DNA from: Microcella sp.
Lineage (GTDB): Bacteria > Actinomycetota > Actinomycetes > Actinomycetales > Microbacteriaceae
Reading direction: 5' to 3'
Length of the DNA: 64,000 bases
NCBI RefSeq assembly: GCF_025808395.1
Contig: NZ_CP075524.1
Coordinates: forward strand, 682,001 to 746,000
Positions 53,031-61,614 of the stretch are shown piece by piece. Position 1 is the stretch's first letter; every line of letters begins with the position of its first letter. Made by a program: the position numbers and the translations under genes. The notes beneath the pieces were generated by a model. The model worked only from the letters and a program-made list of their open reading frames with translations, did no database searches and was not told the origin of the DNA.

Positions 53031-54304
53031 CAGCGAGGTCTCTGAACTCGACACCGCCCGAGACGGTGCGTCGACCCACGCCGCGATGGAGAGGCGCGCT
53101 CGCGGTCGTGACGTCAACGGCGCTGCTGGTGTCGTCGGCCTACGGCGCCTTTGCCGTGCTCGCGCCGGTCGAGCCGGTGCAGCCCGAGGTTCTCGCACTC
53201 GACTCGGTGTCGACGCCCGAGGCGGTGGTCGCGCTGCCGGGCTACGGCGGCAGCGCCATCGGCGATGCTGACAGCGACCACCTCTTTGCCGGCGTCGACA
53301 TCGATACGGCGCGACCTATCGCGTCGCTGACCAAGGTGGTCACCGTGCTGGTCGTGCTGAGCGAGCGCCCGATCGAGGCGGGGTCAGACGGCGCGACGAT
53401 CACGCTCTCCACGCAAGACTCGCAACTCGTCGCTCGCTACGCCGCCATCAACGGCACGACTGCGCCCGCGCCCGTCGGCCGCACGATCACGCAGCGCGAG
53501 GTCGTCGAGCTCATGATGGTGCACTCGGCCAACAACTACGCCGAGACCCTCGCGGTGTGGGCCTTCGGCTCGGTCGACGCCTACCTCGTCGCCGCGCGAG
53601 CGTGGCTCGACGGCCAGGGTCTCACGGGCATTCAGATCGCCGACACGACGGGATTCTCACCAGGCAACGTCGGCAGCCCGCGCGAGCTGTTGAGGCTCGC
53701 ACGCATCGCTGCGGCCGACCCTGTTGTCGCAGAGGCAGCGGCCAAGCCACGAGTGTCGGTGCCCGGCATCGGCAGCTATGACAACCGCAACCTGATCGTC
53801 GGTGTCGACGGAGTGACCGGGTTGAAGACCGGCACCCTGAGAGCCTCCGGCGCATCCTTGCTGTTCTCTGCCGAGCACGCGGGCCCGACGGGCGAGCACC
53901 GCGTCGTCGGCGTCGTGCTCAACGGCCCCGATCATGTGCGCGTCGCCGCCGATGTTCGAGCACTGCTCGAAAGCGTGCGCGATGACTATCACGAGGTGAG
54001 CCTCGTGCGCGAGGGCGCCGTCGTGGCCCGCTACTCCACGCCGTGGGGCGACACCGCTGAGCTGCGCGTTGCGCGGGCGGTCGACGATGTGGTCTGGGGG
54101 CCGATCAGCTCGGTCGCGGTCGTGCACGCGTCGCCCCTGCAGCCGGGTGTGGATGGCGAGGTCGCCGCCCATGTCGAGCTTCGATACGGGGGCCGACGCG
54201 TCATGGTTCCGGTGCAGTGGGTGGGCACGATCGGTGAACCGCCCCTCGACTGGCGCTTGGCGCAGCCCCTCGCGGGACTGGTCGACTCGCTGCAGGGCGA
54301 CTGA
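53027..54304 (+). CDS. D-alanyl-D-alanine carboxypeptidase (S11)
   Basis: A penicillin-binding-type DD-peptidase that trims peptidoglycan peptides outside the membrane. The 425 residues have an N-terminal signal or anchor helix (about 24-44), then S100-L-T-K103, S167-A-N169 and K267-T-G269, the three active-site motifs in normal spacing. The tail region differs from the enteric DacA. The GTG start overlaps the LacI stop as GTGA, so it is co-translated with a sugar repressor, an unusual pairing. It converges with an SGNH hydrolase one base away. Confidence 0.92.
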   Translation: MTARSLNSTPPETVRRPTPRWRGALAVVTSTALLVSSAYGAFAVLAPVEPVQPEVLALDSVSTPEAVVALPGYGGSAIGDADSDHLFAGVDIDTARPIASLTKVVTVLVVLSERPIEAGSDGATITLSTQDSQLVARYAAINGTTAPAPVGRTITQREVVELMMVHSANNYAETLAVWAFGSVDAYLVAARAWLDGQGLTGIQIADTTGFSPGNVGSPRELLRLARIAAADPVVAEAAAKPRVSVPGIGSYDNRNLIVGVDGVTGLKTGTLRASGASLLFSAEHAGPTGEHRVVGVVLNGPDHVRVAADVRALLESVRDDYHEVSLVREGAVVARYSTPWGDTAELRVARAVDDVVWGPISSVAVVHASPLQPGVDGEVAAHVELRYGGRRVMVPVQWVGTIGEPPLDWRLAQPLAGLVDSLQGD

Positions 54305-54305
54305 C

Positions 54306-55076
54306 CTACTGGGGAGGCAAGGTGGGTCGCTTCGGCCTCACTCGGTCGCCCGACGACTGATGGCGCACGCGGCGCACGACCCAGGGCACGAGATACTCGC
54401 GGGCCCAGCCGATGTCGTCGACGCGGGCGGCGCGCCACGAGCGGGCGGGAATCGGCTCCGGATGCTGAGGCTCGAGACCGTGGTCGATGCCGAGCGACTC
54501 GAGCATCATGATCGCGATCGTGTGATGGCCGAGCGGCGAGAAGTGCAAACGATCGGGAGCCCACATCTGCGGATTCTGCAACTGCCGCAGCGCCCACATG
54601 TCGGCCACGATGGCATCGTGCTTCGCCGCGATGTAGCGCAGGTTCTCGTTGTAGATCGCGACCTTGCCGCGCACCCGTCGCAATACCGGGGTCATGCCGA
54701 TGTCGGGGCCGTTGAACATGACGACCGTCGCGCCATCAGACCGCAGTCGGGCGATCGTCTCGTCGAAGAGCTCGGCGACACGATCGGGGTCGGTGCCGGG
54801 GCGGATGATGTCGTTGCCGCCGCCCGAGATCGAGATCAGATCGGGCCGCAGCGCGAGAGCGGCATCGACCTGCTCATCGGCGATCTGCTGCAGCAGCCGA
54901 CCCCTGATGGCCAGGTTGGCGTAGGCGAAGTCGACCGTGCGCTCGGCGAGCACCTCGGCGACCCGGTCGGCCCACCCGCGGTGGCCGCCGGGGCTCTGCG
55001 GTTCAGGGTCGCCGATGCCTTCGGTGAATGAATCGCCGATGGCGACATAGCGCGACCAGGGCTGCAATTGCGGCAT
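54306..55076 (-). CDS. SGNH/GDSL-family hydrolase
   Basis: A 256-residue esterase-like SGNH hydrolase of unknown substrate. Catalytic Ser16 is in VAIGDSFTEG, the oxyanion Gly and Asn are in NLAIRGRL and SGGGND, and the Asp-x2-His pair is in DRLHFSPLGHH. No signal peptide is present, so it is probably cytoplasmic. The ATG at 55076 has TAGGCT and 6 nt upstream (leaderless). The last 40 residues are basic and Arg/Pro-rich. Confidence 0.88.
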   Translation of the reverse strand: MPQLQPWSRYVAIGDSFTEGIGDPEPQSPGGHRGWADRVAEVLAERTVDFAYANLAIRGRLLQQIADEQVDAALALRPDLISISGGGNDIIRPGTDPDRVAELFDETIARLRSDGATVVMFNGPDIGMTPVLRRVRGKVAIYNENLRYIAAKHDAIVADMWALRQLQNPQMWAPDRLHFSPLGHHTIAIMMLESLGIDHGLEPQHPEPIPARSWRAARVDDIGWAREYLVPWVVRRVRHQSSGDRVRPKRPTLPPQ

Positions 55077-55082
55077 GCGTCT

Positions 55083-55088
55083 AGCCTA
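55083..55088 (-). promoter_or_regulatory. -10 element for leaderless SGNH hydrolase gene
   Basis: TAGGCT on the minus strand, then AGACGC, then the ATG at 55076. Confidence 0.5.
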
Positions 55089-55162
55089 GAAGATGAGGCT
55101 CACTGTGAGCTTGCTGAGAGGTCTACCCCCGAACGGGGGGTGTTCTGGTTGACTATCGCCCG

Positions 55163-55184
55163 GGCGTTTCCTATGAAGAACGCC
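55163..55184. other. Inverted repeat upstream of the GlsB-like gene
   Basis: GGCGTT (55163-55168) and AACGCC (55179-55184) flank 10 bases containing CCTATGAAG. The arms lie about 50 bp before the GTG. A short C/G hairpin (ACCCCC..GGGGGT) lies nearby at about 55124-55140. Confidence 0.35.
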
Positions 55185-55233
55185 TGACCACGCTGTGCTC
55201 CGACCGGGAGCCGGCACAACGAAAGGAACACCT

Positions 55234-55494
55234 GTGGGATTCCTCGGATTCATCCTGCTCGGTCTCATCGCTGGCGCCATCGCCATCGCCATCCTTCCTC
55301 GCAAGGGAGCCGGCGGGTTCCTCGGCGCTCTCGTCGTCGGCGTGCTCGGCGCGCTGCTCGGTGGCTGGATCGGAAGCCAGCTCGGTCTCGGCAGCATCGA
55401 CTCGTTCTTCGACATCGGCACGTGGTTGCTCGCCATCGGCGGCTCACTGCTCGTGCTCGTGATCTACGGAGCCGTCACCGGCCGTCGCCGCTGA
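55234..55494 (+). CDS. GlsB/YeaQ/YmgE-family membrane protein
   Basis: A small membrane protein of the transglycosylase-associated (GlsB/YeaQ) family, often linked to stress response. The 86 residues contain three hydrophobic segments with the family glycine pattern, GFILLGLIAGAIA, GGFLGALVVGVLGALLGGWIG and a last segment. The GTG at 55234 follows GAAAGGAA. It has its own leader and a strong terminator, so it is monocistronic. The biochemical role is unknown. Confidence 0.88.
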   Translation: MGFLGFILLGLIAGAIAIAILPRKGAGGFLGALVVGVLGALLGGWIGSQLGLGSIDSFFDIGTWLLAIGGSLLVLVIYGAVTGRRR

Positions 55495-55512
55495 TCGGCG
55501 CACTCACGACAC

Positions 55513-55546
55513 CGACGGGGTGGGGGCTGCGGCCCCCACCCCGTCG
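55513..55546 (+). terminator. Strong terminator hairpin after the GlsB-like gene
   Basis: A perfect 15-bp stem, with left arm CGACGGGGTGGGGGC and right arm GCCCCCACCCCGTCG, closes a 4-nt loop (TGCG) 19 bp after the stop codon, followed by TTCTGTC. It is the strongest hairpin recognised in the window. Confidence 0.85.
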
Positions 55547-55586
55547 TTCTGTCTCGCCCGTCGGCCGTGCGTGACACGATCGACTC

Positions 55587-56849
55587 GTGAGCAAGCAAGA
55601 CGGCAGCGGGCGGCAGGTGACGCTCGAGCCGACGGATGATCGCACGGCGAGCATCCTGCACCTCGACATGGACGCGTTCTTCGCGAGCGTCGAACTGCTC
55701 GACCGGCCAGAATTGCGAGGCAAGCCCGTCGTCGTCGGCCACCGCGGGGCGAGATCGGTCGTCACAGCAGCCACCTACGAGGCACGACGATACGGCGTCA
55801 ACTCGGCGATGCCCATGGCTGTGGCTCTGCGGCGGTGCCCCTCGGCGATCGTGCTCGAGCCGCACTACGAGCGCTATCAGGCTGCGTCGCGCTCGGTCAT
55901 GCAGATTCTCGGCGACGTGACCCCGCTCGTCGAGCCGCTCAGCATCGATGAAGCCTTTCTCGACGTCAGCGGTGCGATGGCACTCTTCGGCCCGCCCTAC
56001 GTGATCGCCACGGAGCTTCGCTCTCGCATTCGCGCGGAGACCGGCCTCGTCGCCTCGGTCGGTGCGGCAGCGACCAAGTTCGTGGCCAAGCTCGCCTCGA
56101 GCCGTGCCAAGCCAGACGGGCTGCTGATCGTGCCGCTCGCAGAGACCCTCGACTTCTTGCGGCCCCAGCCGATCACGGCGCTGTGGGGCGTCGGAACAGC
56201 CTCGGCGCAGCGCCTCGAGAGGCTAGGGCTGCGCACGATCGGCGATGTGGCAGATGCCCCGCTCGACGCGCTCGCGCGCGCACTCGGCCCAGCGTCGGCC
56301 GGTCACCTGCACGAACTGTCGCACGGCCGCGACCCGCGACCGGTCACGGTGCACCGAGCCGAGAAGACCATCGGTCACGAAGTGACCTTCGAGCACGACA
56401 TCGCCGATCGCGCGTCGATCGAGCGCGAATTGCTGCGGCTCGCCGACCGGGTCGCCGAACGATTGCGTCGCGGCGGCTGGGTCGCACGCACAGTGTCGGT
56501 GAAGCTGCGGTTCGGTGCCTTCGAGACCATCACTCGAACGCAGACCCTCGCTGAGCCCACCGATGTCGCACAGCGCATCGCCGCCGAGGCGCGCGCGCTC
56601 TACACCGCGTCGCCCGTCGTCGGCCAGGGGCTGAGGCTCGTCGGCGTGCGCGCCGAGAACCTGCTGCCCACCGGCGCGGTCGCACGCGGGCTCTGGAACG
56701 ACGACGAGTCATGGCGAGACGCCGAAGAGACAGTAGATGCTCTCACGGCGAAGTTTGGCCGAGGAGCGGTGCAGCGAGCATCGCTGCTGCGCGACGAGAC
56801 ACTTCGCCGCGGCAGCGTGCCGACCAGCGGCGACGGTGGTGTCGACTAG
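55587..56849 (+). CDS. dinB: DNA polymerase IV (Y-family, DinB)
   Basis: A translesion DNA polymerase. The 420-residue protein carries the palm motifs LHLDMDAFFASVE near residue 26 and LSIDEAFLDVSG with the metal-binding acidic residues. GKPVVVGHRGARSVVTAATYEARRYGV and the helix-hairpin-helix thumb (ALWGVGTASAQRLERLGLRTIGDV) follow. The GTG start lacks a clear ribosome-binding site. It lies between a strong terminator and an SF2 helicase gene, in the same direction. Confidence 0.94.
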   Translation: MSKQDGSGRQVTLEPTDDRTASILHLDMDAFFASVELLDRPELRGKPVVVGHRGARSVVTAATYEARRYGVNSAMPMAVALRRCPSAIVLEPHYERYQAASRSVMQILGDVTPLVEPLSIDEAFLDVSGAMALFGPPYVIATELRSRIRAETGLVASVGAAATKFVAKLASSRAKPDGLLIVPLAETLDFLRPQPITALWGVGTASAQRLERLGLRTIGDVADAPLDALARALGPASAGHLHELSHGRDPRPVTVHRAEKTIGHEVTFEHDIADRASIERELLRLADRVAERLRRGGWVARTVSVKLRFGAFETITRTQTLAEPTDVAQRIAAEARALYTASPVVGQGLRLVGVRAENLLPTGAVARGLWNDDESWRDAEETVDALTAKFGRGAVQRASLLRDETLRRGSVPTSGDGGVD

Positions 56850-56861
56850 CATCGAGGTCTC

Positions 56862-58634
56862 GTGACAGCCTCTTTTCGCCGCGCTCCGCATGTGGGCACC
56901 TTCGCAGCAGAGCACCTGTCACCGGCCTACCCTGAACGCGCCGCTCGCGGCACGGCCGACCGCCTGCGCGCCTGGCAGGCAGAAGCGCTCGACCGCTACT
57001 TCGAGACCGAGCCGCGCGACTTTCTCGCCGCCGCGACCCCCGGAGCGGGCAAGACCACCTTCGCGCTCAGACTCGCGGCCGAGCTGCTCGCGCGCCGCAC
57101 GGTCGAGCGGGTCATCGTCGTCGCACCGACCGAGCACCTCAAGCGCCAGTGGGCCGACGCCGCTCATCGCGTGGGCATACGGCTCGACCCAGCGTTTCGC
57201 AACTCGTCACGCGTCATCGCCCGCGCATTCCACGGTGCCGCCGTCACCTACGCCCAAGTCGCCGTGCAGCCGTTCGTGCACCGCACCCTCGTCGAACAGG
57301 CGACGACGCTCGTCATTCTCGACGAAGTGCACCACGGCGGCGACGCACTGAGCTGGGGCGACGCGCTGCGCGAGGCATACTCGAGTGCGACTCGCCGACT
57401 GTCACTCACCGGGACACCCTTCCGCAGCGACACCGCCCCCATACCGTTCGTCAGCTACGTCGCAGACGCAGAGGGAGTGCGGCTCTCGCAGACCGACTAT
57501 CAGTACGGCTACGGTCGCGCGCTTCGCGACGGCGTCGTGCGGCCCGTGCTCTTCATGTCGTACGGCGGCCGCACTCGGTGGCGCACCACCAGCGGCGATG
57601 AGATGGAAGCCGTGCTCGGCCAGGACGACACCGCCGACATCACTGCCCAAGCATGGCGCACCGCCCTCGACCCCGGCGGCGAGTGGATGAGCGGCGTGCT
57701 GCGCGCCGCCGACACCCGACTCACCGAAGTGCGCCACGCCATACCCGACGCCGGCGGGCTCGTCATCGCGACCGACCAGGCGACAGCGCGCGCCTACGCC
57801 GCACTGCTGACCACCATCGCCGGAGAAGAACCCGTCGTGGTGCTGAGCGACGAGGCCGGAGCATCCGACCGCATCGCTGAGTTCGCCGAGTCGGAATCAC
57901 GCTGGCTCGTCGCCGTGCGCATGGTCTCTGAAGGGGTCGACGTGCCGCGGCTGGCGGTGGGGGTCTACGCGACCAGCGCATCCACACCCCTGTTCTTCGC
58001 TCAAGCGATAGGCCGCTTCGTGCGTGCGCGCCGCCGCGGCGAGACAGCGTCGATCTTCATTCCCAGCGTGCCGAGCATTCGCCGACTGGCCAGTGAACTC
58101 GAGCGCGAGCGCGATCACGCGCTCGACCGCGCGGGCGACGAGCTGCTCGACGACTCGCTGCTCGCCGACGCCGAGCGCGACGAGAAGGCGAGCGACTCCG
58201 AGCTGGCCGAATTCACCTACCAGGCGCTCGAATCGACGGCGACGTTCGACTCGGTCGTCTATGAAGGCGACGACTTCGGGCACCTCGCCGAAGTCGGCAG
58301 TCTCGAAGAACTCGACTTTCTCGGGCTGCCCGGCATTCTCGAACCAGATCAAGTGCGCGAGGTGCTGCGCGCCCGGCAGCAGCGGCAATCGCGTCGGGCG
58401 GCCGAGCGGCCGGCCACCCAACCGGCACCGCAAGCGCTCTACCGCTCGCTGAAAGAGCAGAGGTCGCTGCTCAACAGTCTCGTCGGCCTGCGTGCCAAGC
58501 TCACCGGTCAACCGCACGGCCACATTCACGCCGAATTGCGCCGACTGTGCGGCGGGCCCGCGGTCGGCCAGGCGACCGTCGCGCAGCTGCAGTCGCGCAT
58601 CGAACTGCTGCGCAAGCAGATGGCGGGCGGCTGA
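56862..58634 (+). CDS. SF2 DEAD/DEAH-box helicase
   Basis: A superfamily 2 ATP-dependent helicase of 590 residues. Motifs: the Q-like RAWQAEALD near 37-44, Walker A TPGAGKTT (59-66), DEVHH (154-158), SLTGTPF (181-187), MVSEGVDVPRLAVG and motif VI QAIGRFVRARRRG. The layout resembles the RadD/XPB-like type used in DNA repair or recombination. The C-terminal part (about 430-590) is acidic, then basic, without a recognised domain. The GTG start is 12 bp after dinB; TAGCAT lies 9 nt before it. Confidence 0.87.
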   Translation: MTASFRRAPHVGTFAAEHLSPAYPERAARGTADRLRAWQAEALDRYFETEPRDFLAAATPGAGKTTFALRLAAELLARRTVERVIVVAPTEHLKRQWADAAHRVGIRLDPAFRNSSRVIARAFHGAAVTYAQVAVQPFVHRTLVEQATTLVILDEVHHGGDALSWGDALREAYSSATRRLSLTGTPFRSDTAPIPFVSYVADAEGVRLSQTDYQYGYGRALRDGVVRPVLFMSYGGRTRWRTTSGDEMEAVLGQDDTADITAQAWRTALDPGGEWMSGVLRAADTRLTEVRHAIPDAGGLVIATDQATARAYAALLTTIAGEEPVVVLSDEAGASDRIAEFAESESRWLVAVRMVSEGVDVPRLAVGVYATSASTPLFFAQAIGRFVRARRRGETASIFIPSVPSIRRLASELERERDHALDRAGDELLDDSLLADAERDEKASDSELAEFTYQALESTATFDSVVYEGDDFGHLAEVGSLEELDFLGLPGILEPDQVREVLRARQQRQSRRAAERPATQPAPQALYRSLKEQRSLLNSLVGLRAKLTGQPHGHIHAELRRLCGGPAVGQATVAQLQSRIELLRKQMAGG

Positions 58635-58660
58635 CAGGCCCGACGCGAGATGATGGGGGA

Positions 58661-59746
58661 GTGCGCGATACCCCCTACCTCTCCGTCGACGAACGACTGC
58701 TCGAGGTGAACCTCAGCGCCATGGCCGACCACGCGCGCACGATCGGGGTCGACCTGCGCCCGCACGCGAAGACGCACAAGAGCATCGAGATCGCGCGTCG
58801 ACAGCTCGCGCACGGGGCCGTGGGCCTCACCGTCGCGACGGTGGCCGAGGCCGAAGTCTTCGCCGACGGCGGAATCGACGACCTCTTCATCGCGTATCCG
58901 GTGTGGGCCGAGGGGCCGCGTGCCGAGCGAGTGCGAGCGTTGGCGAGTCGCGTGCGGCTTCGGGTGGGCATCGATTCGATCGAGGGGGCGCGGATGCTCG
59001 CGCAGGCGACGACGAGCGGCGAGCATCCGGTGCCCATCGGTGTGGCAGTCGAAGTCGACAGCGGTCATCACCGCACGGGAGTCGAGCCCGCACAGGCAGG
59101 CATCATCGCCGCGGCCGCCGCCGACTACGGGGTGCGCGTCGACGGGGTCTTCACGTTTCCGGGTCACTCGTATGCGCCAGAGGCGCGCGCGAGCGCCGCG
59201 CACGACGAAGCGCACGCACTCGCCACGGCGCGAGACTCGCTGCTCGGCCTCGGCATCGCCTGCGCGGTCGTCAGCGGAGGCTCGACACCGAGCGTCGACG
59301 CCGCCACGGGCCGAGCGGCTGGCGGAGTGCTCACCGAGATGCGCCCCGGCGTGTACCCGTTCTACGACGCCCAGCAGTGGGAGCTCGGCACCGCCGGGCC
59401 CGGCCGCATCGCCCTCACCGCGGTGGCCACCGTCGTGAGCGTGCGCGGCACGCGCGCCGTCGTCGACCTCGGCAGCAAGGTGATCGGCGCAGACCGACAG
59501 TCGTGGGCCACCGGTTTCGGTCGCCTTCCCGCGCACCCCGACGCGCGCATCATCGCGCTCTCAGAGCACCACGCGACCATCGAGTTCGCCGATGACGGCG
59601 CAGGGGCACCCGCACTCGGCACGCGCCTGCGCATCGCCCCCAACCACGTGTGCACTGCCGTCAACCTCGCCGACGAACTGGTCGTCGAGCGCGACGGCAA
59701 CGACGTCGCCGTCGTCTCGGTCGATGCTCGCGGGGCCAACACGTGA
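58661..59746 (+). CDS. D-serine dehydratase-like / D-threonine aldolase-type PLP enzyme
   Basis: A fold-type III (alanine racemase N-domain) PLP enzyme of 361 residues. The PLP Lys is in LRPHAKTHKS; the C-terminal metal motif NHVC, in APNHVCTAVNLADE, is the His-x-Cys zinc site of D-serine dehydratase-like proteins. Activity on a D-amino acid or 3-hydroxy-D-amino acid is likely; exact specificity is unknown. The GTG at 58661 follows the helicase by 26 bp. Its stop overlaps the next gene as GTGA. Confidence 0.86.
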   Translation: MRDTPYLSVDERLLEVNLSAMADHARTIGVDLRPHAKTHKSIEIARRQLAHGAVGLTVATVAEAEVFADGGIDDLFIAYPVWAEGPRAERVRALASRVRLRVGIDSIEGARMLAQATTSGEHPVPIGVAVEVDSGHHRTGVEPAQAGIIAAAAADYGVRVDGVFTFPGHSYAPEARASAAHDEAHALATARDSLLGLGIACAVVSGGSTPSVDAATGRAAGGVLTEMRPGVYPFYDAQQWELGTAGPGRIALTAVATVVSVRGTRAVVDLGSKVIGADRQSWATGFGRLPAHPDARIIALSEHHATIEFADDGAGAPALGTRLRIAPNHVCTAVNLADELVVERDGNDVAVVSVDARGANT

Positions 59747-60714
59747 GCGGTGCGCAGACCGACCCGGCCGTGCGGCACTATGCCGATGCGCTCAGCGAAC
59801 CCCGTCGGCCCTGGTGGGTCGCGGCCAGCGCTCTGGTCGTATTCGGCGCCGCCGTGGTCGCGGTCAGCGTGCTGCTGTCGCTCGCGGCGATCGAGGTCGA
59901 CCTCGTGCTGGGCCTGACGACCGAGGCCGCCGTGAACTCGGGTGCCGTGGTGTTGACGCCGACGGTGTTCCTCGCGAACAACCTGGTGCTCGCCTCGCTC
60001 GTGCCGATCTCGATGGTCACGCAGTGGATGTTCTTCGGTGTTCGACCCCGATGGATGCTCTCGGTCACGGGAACGTGGCGCTGGCACCTCATGGCACGGT
60101 CTGCGCTCTTCATCGTGCCGATCTTTCTGCTCTATGCCGGAGGAGGAATCGTGCTCGCCGCCGCAGAGCTCATCGCCGTGCCCCCGAGCGGCACCACGGT
60201 GGCGCTGCTGGTCATGATCGTGCTGACGACTCCGCTGCAAGCCGCTGGTGAAGAGTTCGGCTTTCGCGGCTTTCTCACCCGCACCGTCGGGTCATGGTCG
60301 CGTCGGCCCGGAGTGTCGTTCGCGATCGGCACCCTCGTCTCATCGATCGCATTCGCTCTCGTGCACTTCGCGGCCGACCCCTGGCTCATCGCCTATTACC
60401 TGGTCTTCGCCGTGGCCATGTCGCTCATCGTTCGAGCGACCGGCGGTCTCGAGATCGCGGTGTTCATCCACGTGCTGAACAACGTGCTGCTGCTCGGCCC
60501 TGCGGTCGTGCTCAGCACACTGGAAGAGTCGTTCGACCGCAGCGACGGCAGCGCAGGCCCTTTCGCACTGGTGCCGATGACGGTGATCGCGATCATCACG
60601 CTCATCGTGCTGTGGTGGGCGCCACGCCGCCGCGTGCAGAGTGCCGCGCCCCCGCCCCCCGGCCGCGCTGCTCGACGAGCGACCGACGTCGACTCGGGCC
60701 GCACCGGGGCCTAG
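59743..60714 (+). CDS. CPBP family intramembrane metalloprotease
   Basis: A membrane protein of the CPBP (Abi, Rce1-like) family, 323 residues with about seven to eight membrane helices. Motif 1 GEEFGFRGFL, motif 2 FALVHF and motif 3 FIHVLNN carry the Glu, Arg and His expected at the intramembrane active site. Substrates are unknown. The C-terminal tail is Pro/Arg-rich. The GTG overlaps the PLP enzyme stop (GTGA). It converges with the DUF1206 gene, sharing the stop sequence CTAG. Confidence 0.9.
   Translation: MSGAQTDPAVRHYADALSEPRRPWWVAASALVVFGAAVVAVSVLLSLAAIEVDLVLGLTTEAAVNSGAVVLTPTVFLANNLVLASLVPISMVTQWMFFGVRPRWMLSVTGTWRWHLMARSALFIVPIFLLYAGGGIVLAAAELIAVPPSGTTVALLVMIVLTTPLQAAGEEFGFRGFLTRTVGSWSRRPGVSFAIGTLVSSIAFALVHFAADPWLIAYYLVFAVAMSLIVRATGGLEIAVFIHVLNNVLLLGPAVVLSTLEESFDRSDGSAGPFALVPMTVIAIITLIVLWWAPRRRVQSAAPPPPGRAARRATDVDSGRTGA
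60711..60714. other. Shared convergent stop CTAG (CPBP/DUF1206)
   Basis: TAG at 60712-60714 ends the CPBP gene and the complement of CTA at 60711-60713 ends the DUF1206 gene. It is the third such junction in the window. Confidence 0.95.
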
Positions 60715-61577
60715 ATGCGCGACAATCGGGCCCGCGCGAAGCCGTAGACGCCGTAGACCGCGAGGCCCACACCGATGAGCCCCAGCATCACAGGCCCGAG
60801 AAACACGTCGCGCACTGCCGTGAACGTGCCGTCGAGACCGGTGATGCCAGTCGCATCCGACTCGAGCGCCTCGACGACGATCAGCAGCCCGAGCAGCACG
60901 AAGGCGACGCCGCGCGCGATGTACCCGATCACGCCAGCGGCCCGCACGGCGCGACCGCGGCGCGGCGGCAGAGGCCGCAGCTCCCACGAGAAACGGCGCA
61001 TGATTCCCTTCAGCACGAAGTACACGCCCGACATCATCACTCCCGCGCCGAGCATCACGAGAAGGAAGGCTCCACCCGGTGTCTCGAGCAGAAAGGTGGC
61101 GATGCGCCGAACGACGCCACCGCGCGGGAAGCTGCCGCCGAAGAGGATCACCATCGGCAGCGCCGCGAGCGCGAGGTACACGACGCCCTGTGCGACACTC
61201 GCGATCGCCGAGGTCCACCGCTGCCGTGGCCCGCGGTTGAGCGCAGCGTCAGAGATCATCCAGAGCCCGAGACCGACGAGCGACACGGTGACCACCACGA
61301 GCAGCACGCCGCCGATCGGCGGAGCAGCCAGCGCCTGAAACGCCCCCACCTCATCGGCGCGCACGCCGCGATCGCCCAGCGCGAGCGCGATCGCGAGGCC
61401 CCCGATGAGCATATGGAGAAGGCCGGTTGCCGCCCAGCCCGACCGCGCCACAAGAGTGAACACCCGGCTCTCATGCGCTGAGCGCACGACCTCGACCACC
61501 CCGTGGGCGTCGACTGCATCGGCGTCTCTCTCGTCAGCTCGCTGGCCTGACGACGTCAGGTCGGAGGCCGCGCTCAT
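60711..61577 (-). CDS. DUF1206 family membrane protein, copy 1
   Basis: A 288-residue membrane protein of unknown function with about six hydrophobic segments. The family is built of repeated pairs of helices; ARSGWAATGLLHMLIGGLAIA near residue 45 and GVIGYIARGVAFVLLGLLIV near the end are typical repeat starts. The neighbouring gene is a paralogue (for example GFAVNGLLHVLIGVLAI and GTVGYIAKGAALIAVGVLVI). The ATG at 61577 has TAGCGT plus 6 nt upstream (leaderless). Confidence 0.85.
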   Translation of the reverse strand: MSAASDLTSSGQRADERDADAVDAHGVVEVVRSAHESRVFTLVARSGWAATGLLHMLIGGLAIALALGDRGVRADEVGAFQALAAPPIGGVLLVVVTVSLVGLGLWMISDAALNRGPRQRWTSAIASVAQGVVYLALAALPMVILFGGSFPRGGVVRRIATFLLETPGGAFLLVMLGAGVMMSGVYFVLKGIMRRFSWELRPLPPRRGRAVRAAGVIGYIARGVAFVLLGLLIVVEALESDATGITGLDGTFTAVRDVFLGPVMLGLIGVGLAVYGVYGFARARLSRI

Positions 61578-61583
61578 CGTGCC

Positions 61584-61589
61584 ACGCTA
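61584..61589 (-). promoter_or_regulatory. -10 element for leaderless DUF1206 gene, copy 1
   Basis: TAGCGT on the minus strand, then GGCACG, then the ATG at 61577. It lies in the 37-bp space after copy 2. Confidence 0.5.
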
Positions 61590-61614
61590 TCGGTCTCAGC
61601 TATAGCCACGCTCG

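Noticed and set aside
55587..58634. dinB plus SF2 helicase as a new defence or repair island
   Set aside because: The two genes are adjacent and same-strand, but both are common housekeeping repair families and nothing else in the neighbourhood (nuclease, toxin, methylase) supports a defence system.
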